From Dyella_A sp035685805 (GTDB lineage: Bacteria > Pseudomonadota > Gammaproteobacteria > Xanthomonadales > Rhodanobacteraceae): DNA of 64,000 nt. The notes below the pieces were generated by a model. That model searched no databases and was not told where the DNA came from. It worked only from the letters and a program-made list of their open reading frames with translations. A program made the position numbers and the translations under genes. Positions 42,754-51,706 of the stretch are shown here, one piece after another. The first letter of the stretch is position 1; the number at the start of each line of letters is the position of its first letter. The stretch is taken from the NCBI RefSeq assembly GCF_035685805.1, contig NZ_DASSAB010000039.1:32179-96178 (forward strand), written 5' to 3'.

Positions 42754-43959
42754 TCACCAGCGATAAAGGGCGGCTACGGTGCCGGCGGGCGCCGGTTCCG
42801 CGGACGGCGCCAGTTCCACCACGCCGTCGGTACCCGGCAGCGCAGAAAAGTCGCCCGAGGTGGGCGCCGGCACCGGCGTGGCCACGGCGCGACCGGCATC
42901 GTCATGATGCACCCGCACCGGTACAAAACAGGTCAAGGCGGGACTGGTGACGGCCGGGGCGGCCAGCACCACCCGCTCCGGCGGCCGCGGCGCCAGGCCC
43001 ATGGCCTGCTCCAGTGCCGGCAGCAGGTGGCGCACCGCACACACCAGGGCCGATACCGGGTTGCCCGGCAATGCGAACGCCACCTGCCCCTGCGGGCCGA
43101 TGCCGAACCACATCGGCTTGCCTGGACGCTGGGCCAGCCGGTGCAGCACCTTGTCCACCCCCAGCGCGCGCAGCGCCTCGGGCACGAAATCGCGCTGCCC
43201 AACCGACACGCCGCCAGACAGCACCAGCACCCCGCAGGTGGCGAGCAGTTCGCCAAGCCGTGCGGTAGTGGCGGCCAGGTCGTCGGGCACGCGGGTCAGC
43301 TGCACATCCACAAAACCGCGGTCGCGCAGCGCGGCGGCCAACGCGCGATCGTTGGAGCGGCGGATCTGCCCGTCGGCCAGCGGCTGCTGGGACACCTCCG
43401 CCAGTTCGTCGCCGGTGGCAATAATCGCGACCTTCGGCACCGCCGCCACCTCGACCTCGGTCACGCCGTTGGCGGCGAGCACGGCCAGTTCAGGCGCGCG
43501 CAGGCGCACCCCCGGGGCGAGCAGCGCATCGCCCTGGTGACAGTCCGAGCCACGCGGGTGGATGAATTGCCGTGCGGTCGGCTCCCAGCCCTCGAGCAGG
43601 GTCACGCGATCGCCCTCGTGCACCACCTGCTCGATCGGCACCACGCAATTGCAGCCAGCCGGCAGCATGGCGCCGGTGGTCACCTCGATGCAGCCAGCCG
43701 GATCGGCCAGCACCGCGCCAGCCATGCCGGCCATCTGCCGGCCGTTGACGGTGAACTCGCGCCGGCCGGCGTCAGCCAGCGAGATCGCGATGCCGTCCAT
43801 CATCACCCGGTCGAACGGCGGCTGGTCGCGCTCGGCCCTTACCTGCTGGCGCAGCACGCGACCGGACGCCGCATCCAGCGGCACGCGCTCGGCCGGAAAA
43901 AGCGGCACGCTGGCGCGAATGCGCTCATCGGCTTCGGTGACGCTGGGGAGCTCGCTCAT
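42754..43959 (-). CDS. moeA: molybdopterin molybdenumtransferase (MoeA), second paralogue
   Basis: 401 aa. Motifs are canonical: PPFDRVMMDGIAISL, EVTTGAMLPAGCNCVVPIEQ, ADGQIRRSNDRALA, VLSGGVSVGQRDFVPEAL and FALPGNPVSALVCAV. Compared with the first paralogue at 37484 it is closer to the textbook MoeA. Being the most upstream gene of the leftward operon, it should be made from the promoter in the 234-bp gap shared with fdhD. Start at 43959 (MSELPSVTEADE). Confidence 0.9.
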   Translation of the reverse strand: MSELPSVTEADERIRASVPLFPAERVPLDAASGRVLRQQVRAERDQPPFDRVMMDGIAISLADAGRREFTVNGRQMAGMAGAVLADPAGCIEVTTGAMLPAGCNCVVPIEQVVHEGDRVTLLEGWEPTARQFIHPRGSDCHQGDALLAPGVRLRAPELAVLAANGVTEVEVAAVPKVAIIATGDELAEVSQQPLADGQIRRSNDRALAAALRDRGFVDVQLTRVPDDLAATTARLGELLATCGVLVLSGGVSVGQRDFVPEALRALGVDKVLHRLAQRPGKPMWFGIGPQGQVAFALPGNPVSALVCAVRHLLPALEQAMGLAPRPPERVVLAAPAVTSPALTCFVPVRVHHDDAGRAVATPVPAPTSGDFSALPGTDGVVELAPSAEPAPAGTVAALYRW

Positions 43960-44193
43960 GGGCTGGGGGAACCGTCCGTGCGCGGAAACGGCACGAGACC
44001 GCGCCGGGATGGGAAAGCATGGGGCCGGGGATGGGCTTTGACAACCGCGGCCAAAGTCGAAAACACACCGCTCAAAGCACTGCCCACAGCCGCCGCCCGG
44101 CCATTCGGCGGCGCCGCTGCCACGGTTACCCGCGTGGGCCAAGCTGATGCCGCAGGCACGTGGCGGCATGCCGCGGCTGGTTATGATGCGCCG

Positions 44194-45051
44194 ATGACAC
44201 AGCCTCCTGCTTCCGCCGGGCGCGCGCCGGGCCAAGACGCCTCCGGCTACGTGCAGCGCCGTATCACCCGCTGGCGGCACGGCGCGGCCGAAGCCACCGA
44301 CGACTGGGTGGCCGAGGAGCAGCCGATCGCGATGACCTACAACGGCCATTCCTTCGCCGTGATGATGGCCACGCCGCACGATCTGGAGGATTTCGCGCTG
44401 GGCTTCTCGCTCAGCGAAGGCCTGCTGCGCACGCCCGGCGACCTGCTCGCGTTGACGGTACGCCCGCTGCTGGAGGGCACCGAACTGGCCATGACCGTGG
44501 CCGCGGACGCCCACGGCGCGCATCTGGATACCGAAGGCCAGCGCCTGCTGCCGGGGCGCAGCGGCTGCGGCATCTGCGGCACGCGTCAACTGGAAAACGC
44601 GGTGCGCCAGCCGGCGCCGGTGCACGGCGATGTCGGCCTCACCCACGCCGGACTGGAGCGCGCCCTGGCCAGCCTGCAGCAGCGCCAGCCGATGAATGCC
44701 GCCACCGGCGCCGTGCACGCCGCCGCCTGGGCCACCGGCGCGGGCGAGATCGTGCTGGTACGCGAGGACGTCGGCCGGCACAACGCGCTGGACAAGCTGG
44801 TCGGTGCGCTGCATCGCGGCGGCATCGATCCGGCGAGCGGCTTTGCCCTGGTCACCAGTCGCGCCAGCTACGAGATGGTGACCAAGGCCGCCAGCGCCGG
44901 CGTCACCGTGCTGGCCGCCATTTCCGCCCCGACCGCGCTGGCGATCGAGCTGGCGCGCAGCGCGGGACTCACTCTGGTCGGCTTCGCGCGGCCGGGCAGC
45001 CACAACGTCTACACCCATGCCGAACGCCTGCACGCGGGGGAGCCGCGATGA
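44194..45051 (+). CDS. fdhD: formate dehydrogenase accessory sulfurtransferase FdhD
   Basis: 285 aa. The sulfur-transfer motif CGICG lies in GRSGCGICGTRQLE (near residue 130). Other family segments are AEEQPIAMTYNGHSFAVMMA, FALGFSLSEGLLR, REDVGRHNALDKLVGAL and TSRASYEMVTKAASAGVTVL. It passes sulfur to the molybdenum cofactor for formate dehydrogenase. No formate dehydrogenase gene is in the window. It overlaps the sirtuin gene by 4 bases, and is divergent from the cofactor operon. Confidence 0.93.
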   Translation: MTQPPASAGRAPGQDASGYVQRRITRWRHGAAEATDDWVAEEQPIAMTYNGHSFAVMMATPHDLEDFALGFSLSEGLLRTPGDLLALTVRPLLEGTELAMTVAADAHGAHLDTEGQRLLPGRSGCGICGTRQLENAVRQPAPVHGDVGLTHAGLERALASLQQRQPMNAATGAVHAAAWATGAGEIVLVREDVGRHNALDKLVGALHRGGIDPASGFALVTSRASYEMVTKAASAGVTVLAAISAPTALAIELARSAGLTLVGFARPGSHNVYTHAERLHAGEPR

Positions 45052-45878
45052 ACGCCTTGACACAACGTGTTGCCGACACGCGGCTGCGCGCGTTCGTGGA
45101 CGGCCATCGGCGCCTGTTCGTGCTGACCGGTGCCGGCATCAGCACCGACTCGGGCATCCCGGACTATCGCGATCGCGCCGGCCAGTGGAAGCGCACGCCG
45201 CCGGTGACCTACCAGGCCTTCATGCACGAACTGGCCACGCGCCAGCGGTACTGGGCGCGCAGCCTGGTCGGCTGGCGCCGTTTCGGCCGGGCCGAGCCGA
45301 ACACGACCCACCGGGCCCTGCGCACGCTGGAACAGCGCGGTCAGGTGGAACTGCTGGTTACCCAGAACGTGGATCGCCTGCACCAGCGTGCGGGTAGCAA
45401 GCGCGTGGTCGACCTGCACGGACGGCTGGACGAGGTTCGCTGCATGGTCTGCGACTGGCGCCAGGGACGGCATGATTTCCAGCGCACGCTGGTGGCGCGC
45501 AATGCCGCCTGGGCCCATCTGGATGCCGCCGACGCACCCGACGGCGACGCCGACCTGGAGGGCTACGACTTCAGCCGCTTCGACGTGCCCGCCTGCCCCG
45601 CCTGCGGCGGCATCGTCAAGCCGGACGTGGTGTTCTTCGGCGAGAACGTGCCGCGCGAGCGCGTGGAGGCGGCCACCCGCGCATGGTCCGACGCCGACGC
45701 GGTGCTGGTGGTCGGCTCTTCGCTGATGGTGTTCTCCGGCTACCGGTTCGTTGCCGCGGCCGCCAAGGCCGGCAAGCCGGTGGCGACCGTGAATCTGGGC
45801 GTGACGCGGGCCGATCCGCTGGTCAGCCTGAAGATCGATGCGCCCTGCGCCGAGGCACTGGCGTTCCTGCTCGAGTGA
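45048..45878 (+). CDS. NAD-dependent protein deacylase (sirtuin, SIR2 family)
   Basis: 276 aa. Motifs: NAD loop VLTGAGISTDSGIPDYRDRA, TQNVDRLHQRAGS with the Asp-Arg-Leu triad, catalytic His in VDLHGRLDEVRC, and zinc Cys pairs CMVC and CPAC. The substrate-region Phe is in VVFFGENVP. Sirtuins remove acyl groups from lysines at the cost of NAD. Co-translated with fdhD by a 4-base overlap; whether it acts on the cofactor or the formate dehydrogenase proteins is unknown. Confidence 0.9.
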   Translation: MNALTQRVADTRLRAFVDGHRRLFVLTGAGISTDSGIPDYRDRAGQWKRTPPVTYQAFMHELATRQRYWARSLVGWRRFGRAEPNTTHRALRTLEQRGQVELLVTQNVDRLHQRAGSKRVVDLHGRLDEVRCMVCDWRQGRHDFQRTLVARNAAWAHLDAADAPDGDADLEGYDFSRFDVPACPACGGIVKPDVVFFGENVPRERVEAATRAWSDADAVLVVGSSLMVFSGYRFVAAAAKAGKPVATVNLGVTRADPLVSLKIDAPCAEALAFLLE

Positions 45879-45902
45879 ACGCCGACGCGCCGGGCTGCGC
45901 GT

Positions 45903-46772
45903 TCAGAACACGTCGTTGACCAGCCGCCCGATGCCTTCGATCTCGATTACCACCTCGTTGCCGCGCTCGAGAAAGCGCGGCGGATTGAAACCCGCGCCCA
46001 CGCCCTCCGGCGTGCCGGTGGCGATGACATCGCCGGGCTGCAGCGTGATGCCGGCGGAGATGGTGGCGATAAGGGTGGGAATGTCGAAGATCAGGTCGCG
46101 CGTGTTGGCTTCCTGACGCAGCTCGTCGTTGACCCAGCAGCGGATGTCCAGCGCCGAAGGATCCAGCTCGTCCGCCGTCACCAGCACCGGCCCCATCGGG
46201 CAGAAGGTGTCGAACGACTTGCCGAGAAACCACTGGTGATGGCGCTGCTGCCAGTCGCGGGCAGTCACGTCGTTGACGATGGTGTAGCCGAAGACGTAAT
46301 CCATCGCCTCGTCGCGGGCGATGCCATGGCCGCTGCGGCCAATCACCACGGCAAGCTCCGCCTCGTAGTCGAGCGCGTTGCTGAGGCCGGCCGGATAGCG
46401 AATGGTCTCGCGGTCGCCGATCACCGACTCGGGCACCTTGGTGAAGATCACCGGATGCTCCGGCACCGCGCTGGACGAGCTGCTGTCGAAGCCGCTCTGC
46501 GCGAACTCCTCCGCATGCCGCCGGTAGTTCTTGCCGACGCAGAAGACGTTGCGCGCGGGGCGGTGGATCGGCGCCAGCAGATCCACCTCAATCAACGGCA
46601 GCGCGGCACGCATGACGCTGGGCACCACGGCGTCGAGCCCCTCGCGGATGAGCGTCAGCATGTCCGGAATGTGGCGGCCGTCGCCCAGGTCCAGCGGTTT
46701 GATCCGCGCCGTGTCCGGATCGAACACGCCCACGCCGGTCATGCCGTGGTGCAGATAGGTAACAAGTCGCAT
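45903..46772 (-). CDS. fumarylacetoacetate hydrolase (FAH) family protein
   Basis: 289 aa. RPARNVFCVGKNYRRHAEEF, then ALDYEAELAVVIGRSGHGI with metal-binding Glu residues, then GYTIVNDVTARDWQQRHHQW with the conserved Asp, mark the FAH fold used for hydrolysing beta-diketo acids and oxaloacetate-like substrates. The start is the ATG at 46772 (MRLVTYLHHGMTGVG). The gene is convergent with the sirtuin gene across a 24-bp gap. The reaction is not predictable from sequence alone. Confidence 0.85.
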   Translation of the reverse strand: MRLVTYLHHGMTGVGVFDPDTARIKPLDLGDGRHIPDMLTLIREGLDAVVPSVMRAALPLIEVDLLAPIHRPARNVFCVGKNYRRHAEEFAQSGFDSSSSSAVPEHPVIFTKVPESVIGDRETIRYPAGLSNALDYEAELAVVIGRSGHGIARDEAMDYVFGYTIVNDVTARDWQQRHHQWFLGKSFDTFCPMGPVLVTADELDPSALDIRCWVNDELRQEANTRDLIFDIPTLIATISAGITLQPGDVIATGTPEGVGAGFNPPRFLERGNEVVIEIEGIGRLVNDVF

Positions 46773-46876
46773 GGCGCTCCCGGGGCCGCGTGGGCAAAAG
46801 CCAAAGCTGCCGGAGACTGCGGCAGCGTGAAGAATGTGAAGTGCATCACACTCCGCCCCGCCTGGCGAGTGGCGTC

Positions 46877-47383
46877 TCAGCGGCGCGCGCGAAAGAACGT
46901 CCGCAGCATGGTCGCGGCCTCGTCGGCGAGCAGGCCGCCCTGCACCGCGATGCGATGGTTGTGGCGCGGGTCCACCAGGGTGTCGAACACGCTGCCGGCG
47001 GCACCGGTCTTGGGATCGGTGGCGGCGTAGACCACCCGGGCAATCCGCGCGTGCACCAGCGCCATGGCGCACATGGCGCACGGCTCCAGCGTCACGTACA
47101 GGGTCGCCCCGGGCATCCGGTAGTTGCCGAGCCGCTCGCCGGCGGCGCGCATGGCCATGATTTCGGCATGGGCGGTGGGATCGTGCAGGGTGATGTTGCG
47201 GTTCCAGCCGAGCCCGATGATCTCGTCATCGAGCGCCAGCACTGCCCCTACCGGCACCTCGCCTTCGGCATCGCGGGCGTGCTCGGCCAACTGCAGGGCG
47301 CGGCGCATGCAGGCCACGTCCGCGACGCTGAACCCGCCCGCTTCTCCAGCGCCCGTCATAGCATTGGTATCAATGAGTTGCAT
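46877..47383 (-). CDS. tadA: tRNA-specific adenosine deaminase
   Basis: 168 aa. Zinc-binding and catalytic motifs THAEIMAMRAAGE (HAE) and TLEPCAMCAMALVHARI (PCxxC) are intact, and DPKTGAAGSVFDTL is characteristic of TadA. It converts A34 to inosine in tRNA-Arg. I choose ATG 47383 because a GAAGAA sequence lies a few bases upstream; an alternative ATG at 47359 would trim 8 residues. Located 64 bp after guaA on the same strand. Confidence 0.9.
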   Translation of the reverse strand: MQLIDTNAMTGAGEAGGFSVADVACMRRALQLAEHARDAEGEVPVGAVLALDDEIIGLGWNRNITLHDPTAHAEIMAMRAAGERLGNYRMPGATLYVTLEPCAMCAMALVHARIARVVYAATDPKTGAAGSVFDTLVDPRHNHRIAVQGGLLADEAATMLRTFFRARR

Positions 47384-47447
47384 GATGTTCTTCAGTCGCC
47401 GCGCCGGCCCGGGAAGGAGCACGCGAGCCGCAAGTTGCTGATTCTGC

Positions 47448-49040
47448 TCATTCCCACTCAATGGTCGCGGGCGGTTTGCCGCTGATGTCATAAACCACGC
47501 GAGAAACACCACGCAACTCATTGATGATGCGGTTGGATACCTTGCCGAGGAACGCGTATGGCAGGTGCGCCCAGTGCGCCGTCATGAAGTCGATGGTTTC
47601 GACCGCGCGCAGCGCGATCACCCATTCGTAGGCCCGGGCGTCGCCCACCACGCCCACCGATTTCACCGGCAGGAACACCGCGAACGCTTGGCTGGTGGTG
47701 TCGTACAGATCCCACGCCCGCAGCTCTTCGATGAAGATCGCGTCGGCGCGGGCGAGCAGTTCGGCGGACTCACGACGCACCTCGCCGAGGATTCGCACGC
47801 CCAGCCCGGGGCCGGGGAACGGATGCCGGTAGACCATGGCACGCGGCAGGCCCAGCTCCACGCCGATGCGGCGCACCTCGTCCTTGAACAGCTCGCGCAG
47901 CGGCTCGACCAGCTTGAGCTTCATGTGCGCCGGCAGGCCGCCCACGTTGTGGTGGCTCTTGATCACGTGCGCCTTGCCGGTCTTGCTGCCGGCCGACTCG
48001 ATCACGTCCGGGTAGATCGTGCCCTGCGCCAGCCACTTCACATTGCCGCCGCTGGCGATGATCTTTTCCGACTCTTCGTCGAAGATCTCCACGAACAGGC
48101 CGCCGATGATCTTGCGCTTGGCCTCCGGGTCCGCCACCCCTTCCAGCGCGGCGAAGTAGCGGTCGGCCGCATCGACCCGGATCACCTTGATGCCCATGCC
48201 GCCGGCCTCGGCCTCGGCAGCGAACATCGCCATCACCTGGTCGCCTTCCTGCCAGCGCAGCAGGCCGGTGTCGACGAACACGCAGGTCAGGCGATCGCCG
48301 ATCGCCCGATGCAGCAGCGCCGCTACCACCGACGAATCGACGCCGCCGGACAGGCCCAGCAGCACATGATCGTCGCCGACCTGCTCGCGCACGCGGGCGA
48401 TCTGGTCCTCGATGATGTTCGCCGCGGTCCACAGCGTGTCGCAGCCGCAAATCTCGGTGATGAAGCGCTTGAGCAGCGCCCCGCCCTGCCGGGTGTGGGT
48501 GACTTCCGGGTGGAACTGCACGCCGTACCAGCGCTTTTCCTCGTTCTCCATCACCGCGACCGGGATGCGATCGGTGGTGCCGGTCACGGCGAAGCCGGGC
48601 GGCGCCTTGGCGACGTGGTCGCCGTGGCTCATCCATACGTCAAGACGATGGCCGTCGGTGTGATCGCTCAGTCCGGCAAACAGACGACTCTGCAGGGTGA
48701 TGTCCACTTCGGCGTGGCCGAACTCGCGCGCATCGGCGGCCTCGGTGGCCCCGCCCAGCTGCGCAGCCATGGTCTGCATGCCGTAGCAGATGCCCAGGAT
48801 CGGCAACCCCGCATCGAACACCTCCTGCGGCGCGGTGGGCGCGCCTTCCAGCGTGGTCGATTCCGGACCGCCGGACAGGATGATGCCCTTGGGCGCGAAC
48901 GCGGCGATCTCCGCCGGATCGTGGTCCCACGCCCAGATCTCGCAGTACACGCCCAGCTCCCGTACGCGCCGGGCGATCAGCTGCGTGTACTGCGCGCCGA
49001 AATCGAGGATGAGGATCTTGTCGCTGTGGATGTTTTGCAT
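47448..49040 (-). CDS. guaA: GMP synthase (glutamine-hydrolysing)
   Basis: 530 aa. The class I glutaminase domain has ILILDFGAQYTQLIARRV, the nucleophile Cys in PILGICYGMQTMAAQLGG and a His-x-Glu further on (FHPEVTHT). The synthetase domain has the ATP loop LLGLSGGVDSSVVAALLHRA, and the C-terminal dimer domain ends YDISGKPPATIEWE. It turns XMP into GMP. guaB lies 165 bp upstream on the same strand. The gap holds two REP-like hairpins. Confidence 0.96.
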   Translation of the reverse strand: MQNIHSDKILILDFGAQYTQLIARRVRELGVYCEIWAWDHDPAEIAAFAPKGIILSGGPESTTLEGAPTAPQEVFDAGLPILGICYGMQTMAAQLGGATEAADAREFGHAEVDITLQSRLFAGLSDHTDGHRLDVWMSHGDHVAKAPPGFAVTGTTDRIPVAVMENEEKRWYGVQFHPEVTHTRQGGALLKRFITEICGCDTLWTAANIIEDQIARVREQVGDDHVLLGLSGGVDSSVVAALLHRAIGDRLTCVFVDTGLLRWQEGDQVMAMFAAEAEAGGMGIKVIRVDAADRYFAALEGVADPEAKRKIIGGLFVEIFDEESEKIIASGGNVKWLAQGTIYPDVIESAGSKTGKAHVIKSHHNVGGLPAHMKLKLVEPLRELFKDEVRRIGVELGLPRAMVYRHPFPGPGLGVRILGEVRRESAELLARADAIFIEELRAWDLYDTTSQAFAVFLPVKSVGVVGDARAYEWVIALRAVETIDFMTAHWAHLPYAFLGKVSNRIINELRGVSRVVYDISGKPPATIEWE

Positions 49041-49077
49041 CGTTCAAACCCTTGGAAGGCGCGAATACAACCGCGGC

Positions 49078-49156
49078 GTCATTCCCGCAAACGCGGGAAT
49101 CCGATTGGCCTCTGCGGCATGATCACGATGGATTCCCGCAGTCGCGGGAATGACGT
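49078..49156. repeat. paired REP-like hairpins between guaB and guaA
   Basis: Two perfect 8-bp stems with 4-base loops, ATTCCCGC-AAAC-GCGGGAAT (49081-49100) and ATTCCCGC-AGTC-GCGGGAAT (49132-49151), lie in head-to-head arrangement with extra symmetric bases (GTC..GAC). In a polycistronic transcript such pairs can stall decay and change the ratio of guaB to guaA. Confidence 0.75.
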
Positions 49157-49205
49157 CACGAAGGCTTGGAGAACCGGGCACGGACACGTGGCCCGGCTCC
49201 CTCGG

Positions 49206-50663
49206 TCACGAGTTGAGCCGGTAGTTCGGCGCTTCCTTGGTGATCTGGATGTCGTGCGGGTGCGCCTCGGTGACGCCCGCCGAAGTGACCTTCACGAACT
49301 GCGCCTTGTTGCGCACGTCGTCGACATTGGCCGCGCCCAGATAGCCCATCGAGGCACGCAGGCCACCGATCAGCTGATGGATGATGTTGCGCAGCGGGCC
49401 GCGGTACGGCACCCGACCCTCGATGCCTTCCGGCACCAGCTTGTCGGCGTCCGCTTCTTCCTGGAAGTAGCGGTCCTTCGAGCCCAGCGCCATCGCGCCC
49501 AGCGAACCCATGCCGCGATAGCTCTTGTACGAGCGCCCCTGGAACAGCTCCACTTCACCGGGCGACTCCTCGGTGCCGGCGAACATCGAGCCGAGCATTA
49601 CCGTGGATGCGCCGGCCGCGAGGGCCTTGGGGATGTCGCCGGAGTAGCGGATGCCGCCGTCGGCGATCAGCGGAATCTCGTCCTTCAGCGCCGTGGCGAC
49701 CATGTCGATGGCGGTGATCTGCGGCACGCCCACGCCGGCGACGACGCGGGTGGTGCAGATGGAGCCGGGGCCGACGCCGACCTTCACGGCATCCACGCCG
49801 GCGTGCAGCAGCATGCGCGCCGCCTCGCCGGTGACGATGTTGCCGGCGATCACCTGCACCTGCGGGTAGTGCTTCTTGACCCATCCGGCGCGGTCGATCA
49901 CGCCCTGCGAGTGACCATGCGCGGTATCGACCACGATCACGTCGACACCGGCGTCGACCAGCGCTGCCACGCGCTGCTCGGTGTCGCCACCCACGCCAAC
50001 GGCGGCGCCGACCAGCAACGCCTCGTTGCGGTCCTTGGTGGCGTGCGGGTTGTCGCGCGCCTTCTGGATGTCCTTGACGGTGATCAGGCCGCGCAGCTGG
50101 AACGCGTCGTTGACCACCAGCACCTTCTCGATGCGGTGCTTGTGCAGCAGCTGCAGCACCTCGTCCTGGCTGGCGCCTTCCTTGACCGTGACCAGCTTCT
50201 CCTGCCGGGTCATGATGTTGCGCACCGGGTCGTCATGCTTGCGCTCGAAGCGCATGTCGCGACTGGTGACGATGCCGACCAGCTTCTCGCCGTCGACCAC
50301 CGGCACGCCGGAAATGTTGTGCGCGCGGGTCAGGCGCTGGACCTCGCCAATGGAGGTATCCGGGCCGACGCTGAAGGGATTGCGGATCACCCCGGCCTCG
50401 AATTTCTTCACCAGGCGCACTTCGGCGGCCTGCTGTTCGGGCGTCATGTTCTTGTGGATGATGCCGATGCCGCCGCATTGCGCCATCGTGATGGCCAAGC
50501 GTGCTTCGGTGACGGTGTCCATGGCGGCGGACAGGATCGGAATGTTCAGGCGCAGGTCGCGGGTCAACCGGGTGGACGTGTCGACGTCCCGCGGCAGGAC
50601 CACCGAGTGGCCAGGAACCAGATACACGTCGTCGTAGGTCAGGGCCTCGGCGAGAATGCGCAT
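49206..50663 (-). CDS. guaB: inosine-5'-monophosphate dehydrogenase
   Basis: 485 aa. The active-site loop GPGSICTTRVVAGVGVPQIT contains the catalytic Cys. The two CBS domains are inserted around residues 95-210 (HNISGVPVVDGEKLVGIVTS). VGAAVGVGGDTEQRVAALVD and the C-terminal EGRVPYRGPLRNIIHQLIGG are typical. It makes XMP, the guaA substrate, and controls guanine nucleotide supply. Start at 50663 (MRILAEALTYDDVYL). Confidence 0.96.
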   Translation of the reverse strand: MRILAEALTYDDVYLVPGHSVVLPRDVDTSTRLTRDLRLNIPILSAAMDTVTEARLAITMAQCGGIGIIHKNMTPEQQAAEVRLVKKFEAGVIRNPFSVGPDTSIGEVQRLTRAHNISGVPVVDGEKLVGIVTSRDMRFERKHDDPVRNIMTRQEKLVTVKEGASQDEVLQLLHKHRIEKVLVVNDAFQLRGLITVKDIQKARDNPHATKDRNEALLVGAAVGVGGDTEQRVAALVDAGVDVIVVDTAHGHSQGVIDRAGWVKKHYPQVQVIAGNIVTGEAARMLLHAGVDAVKVGVGPGSICTTRVVAGVGVPQITAIDMVATALKDEIPLIADGGIRYSGDIPKALAAGASTVMLGSMFAGTEESPGEVELFQGRSYKSYRGMGSLGAMALGSKDRYFQEEADADKLVPEGIEGRVPYRGPLRNIIHQLIGGLRASMGYLGAANVDDVRNKAQFVKVTSAGVTEAHPHDIQITKEAPNYRLNS

Positions 50664-50764
50664 GCGGAACGTCCTTCAAAGCGGAGATTATACGCGCCCT
50701 GCCGTCGTGCTCGCCAGATGGCGGACGCCCTCGCCGCGGCATCGGCCTGAAGCGCTCCCGCAGC

Positions 50765-51622
50765 CTAGGCCGCCGTGCGAGCCTCGGCCGCTTCCAGCGT
50801 GTTCTCCATCAGCGTGGCCACGGTCATCGGGCCGACGCCACCGGGCACCGGAGTGATCCAGCTGGCGCGCGCGGCGGCCGGCTCGAACTCCACATCGCCC
50901 ACCAGGCGGCCGTCGTCGAGCCGGTTGATGCCCACGTCCACCACCACCGCGCCCGGCTTGATCCATTCCCCCTTGACCAACCCCGGCTTGCCGACCGCCA
51001 CGATGACAATGTCGGCCTGGCGCACGAAGCCCTCCAGGTCGCGGGTAAAGCGGTGGCAGCAGGTCGTGGTGCAGCCGGCGATCAGCAGCTCGAGCGCCAA
51101 GGGCCGTCCAACGTGATTGGAAACCCCGACCACTACCGCGTGCTGGCCGCGCACCGGGCGATCGGTGTGCCCGAGCAAGGTAATCACGCCCTTGGGCGTG
51201 CACGGGCGCAGTCCGAACCGGCGCAGCGCCAGCCGCCCCACGTTGACCGCCTGGAAGCCGTCGACGTCCTTCAGTGGATCGATGCGATCGACCAGCGCGT
51301 CCTCGTCGATGTGCGGAGGCAACGGCGACTGCACCAGAATGCCGTGCACGGCTGGATCGGCGTTGAGAGTGTCGATCAGGGCAAAGAGCTCTTCCTGCGT
51401 GGTGGCCGTGGGCAGGTCGTAGTCGAACGAGCGGAAGCCGACCTGATGACAGGCCTTGCGCTTGTTGCGCACGTAGACCGACGACGCGGCGTCATCACCG
51501 ACCAGCACCACTGCCAGCCCGGGTTCCACGTGGCCCTGCGCCTTGCGTTCGAGCACCCGGCGGGCGATGCGCTCCAGCAATTCCTGCGCAATGCGTTTGC
51601 CGTCGAGGATGCGTGCGCTCAT
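50765..51622 (-). CDS. folD: methylenetetrahydrofolate dehydrogenase / cyclohydrolase
   Basis: 285 aa. Diagnostic segments: GLAVVLVGDDAASSVYVRNK, GILVQSPLPPHIDEDALVDR, GVSNHVGRPLALELL and the C-terminal ITPVPGGVGPMTVATLMENT. The enzyme interconverts methylene-, methenyl- and formyl-tetrahydrofolate. Start taken at 51622 (MSARILDGKRIAQELLER); the longer frame upstream is a shadow of the divergent acetyltransferase gene. The usual DGRPVVGRSNIVGKP motif reads RGQHAVVVGVSNHVGRP here. Confidence 0.94.
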   Translation of the reverse strand: MSARILDGKRIAQELLERIARRVLERKAQGHVEPGLAVVLVGDDAASSVYVRNKRKACHQVGFRSFDYDLPTATTQEELFALIDTLNADPAVHGILVQSPLPPHIDEDALVDRIDPLKDVDGFQAVNVGRLALRRFGLRPCTPKGVITLLGHTDRPVRGQHAVVVGVSNHVGRPLALELLIAGCTTTCCHRFTRDLEGFVRQADIVIVAVGKPGLVKGEWIKPGAVVVDVGINRLDDGRLVGDVEFEPAAARASWITPVPGGVGPMTVATLMENTLEAAEARTAA

Positions 51623-51706
51623 GATCGTGCCCTGCCAGTCGAGCCGGGCATTATCGCGGCACGCCGCGCCCCACACAAACCAGCACGCCTGCCGGGTTGC
51701 CAGCGC

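Noticed and set aside
47565..50750. 1061-codon plus-strand frame across guaA and guaB
   Set aside because: Pure shadow of the two well-conserved minus-strand genes; His/Arg/Asp-rich with no domain.
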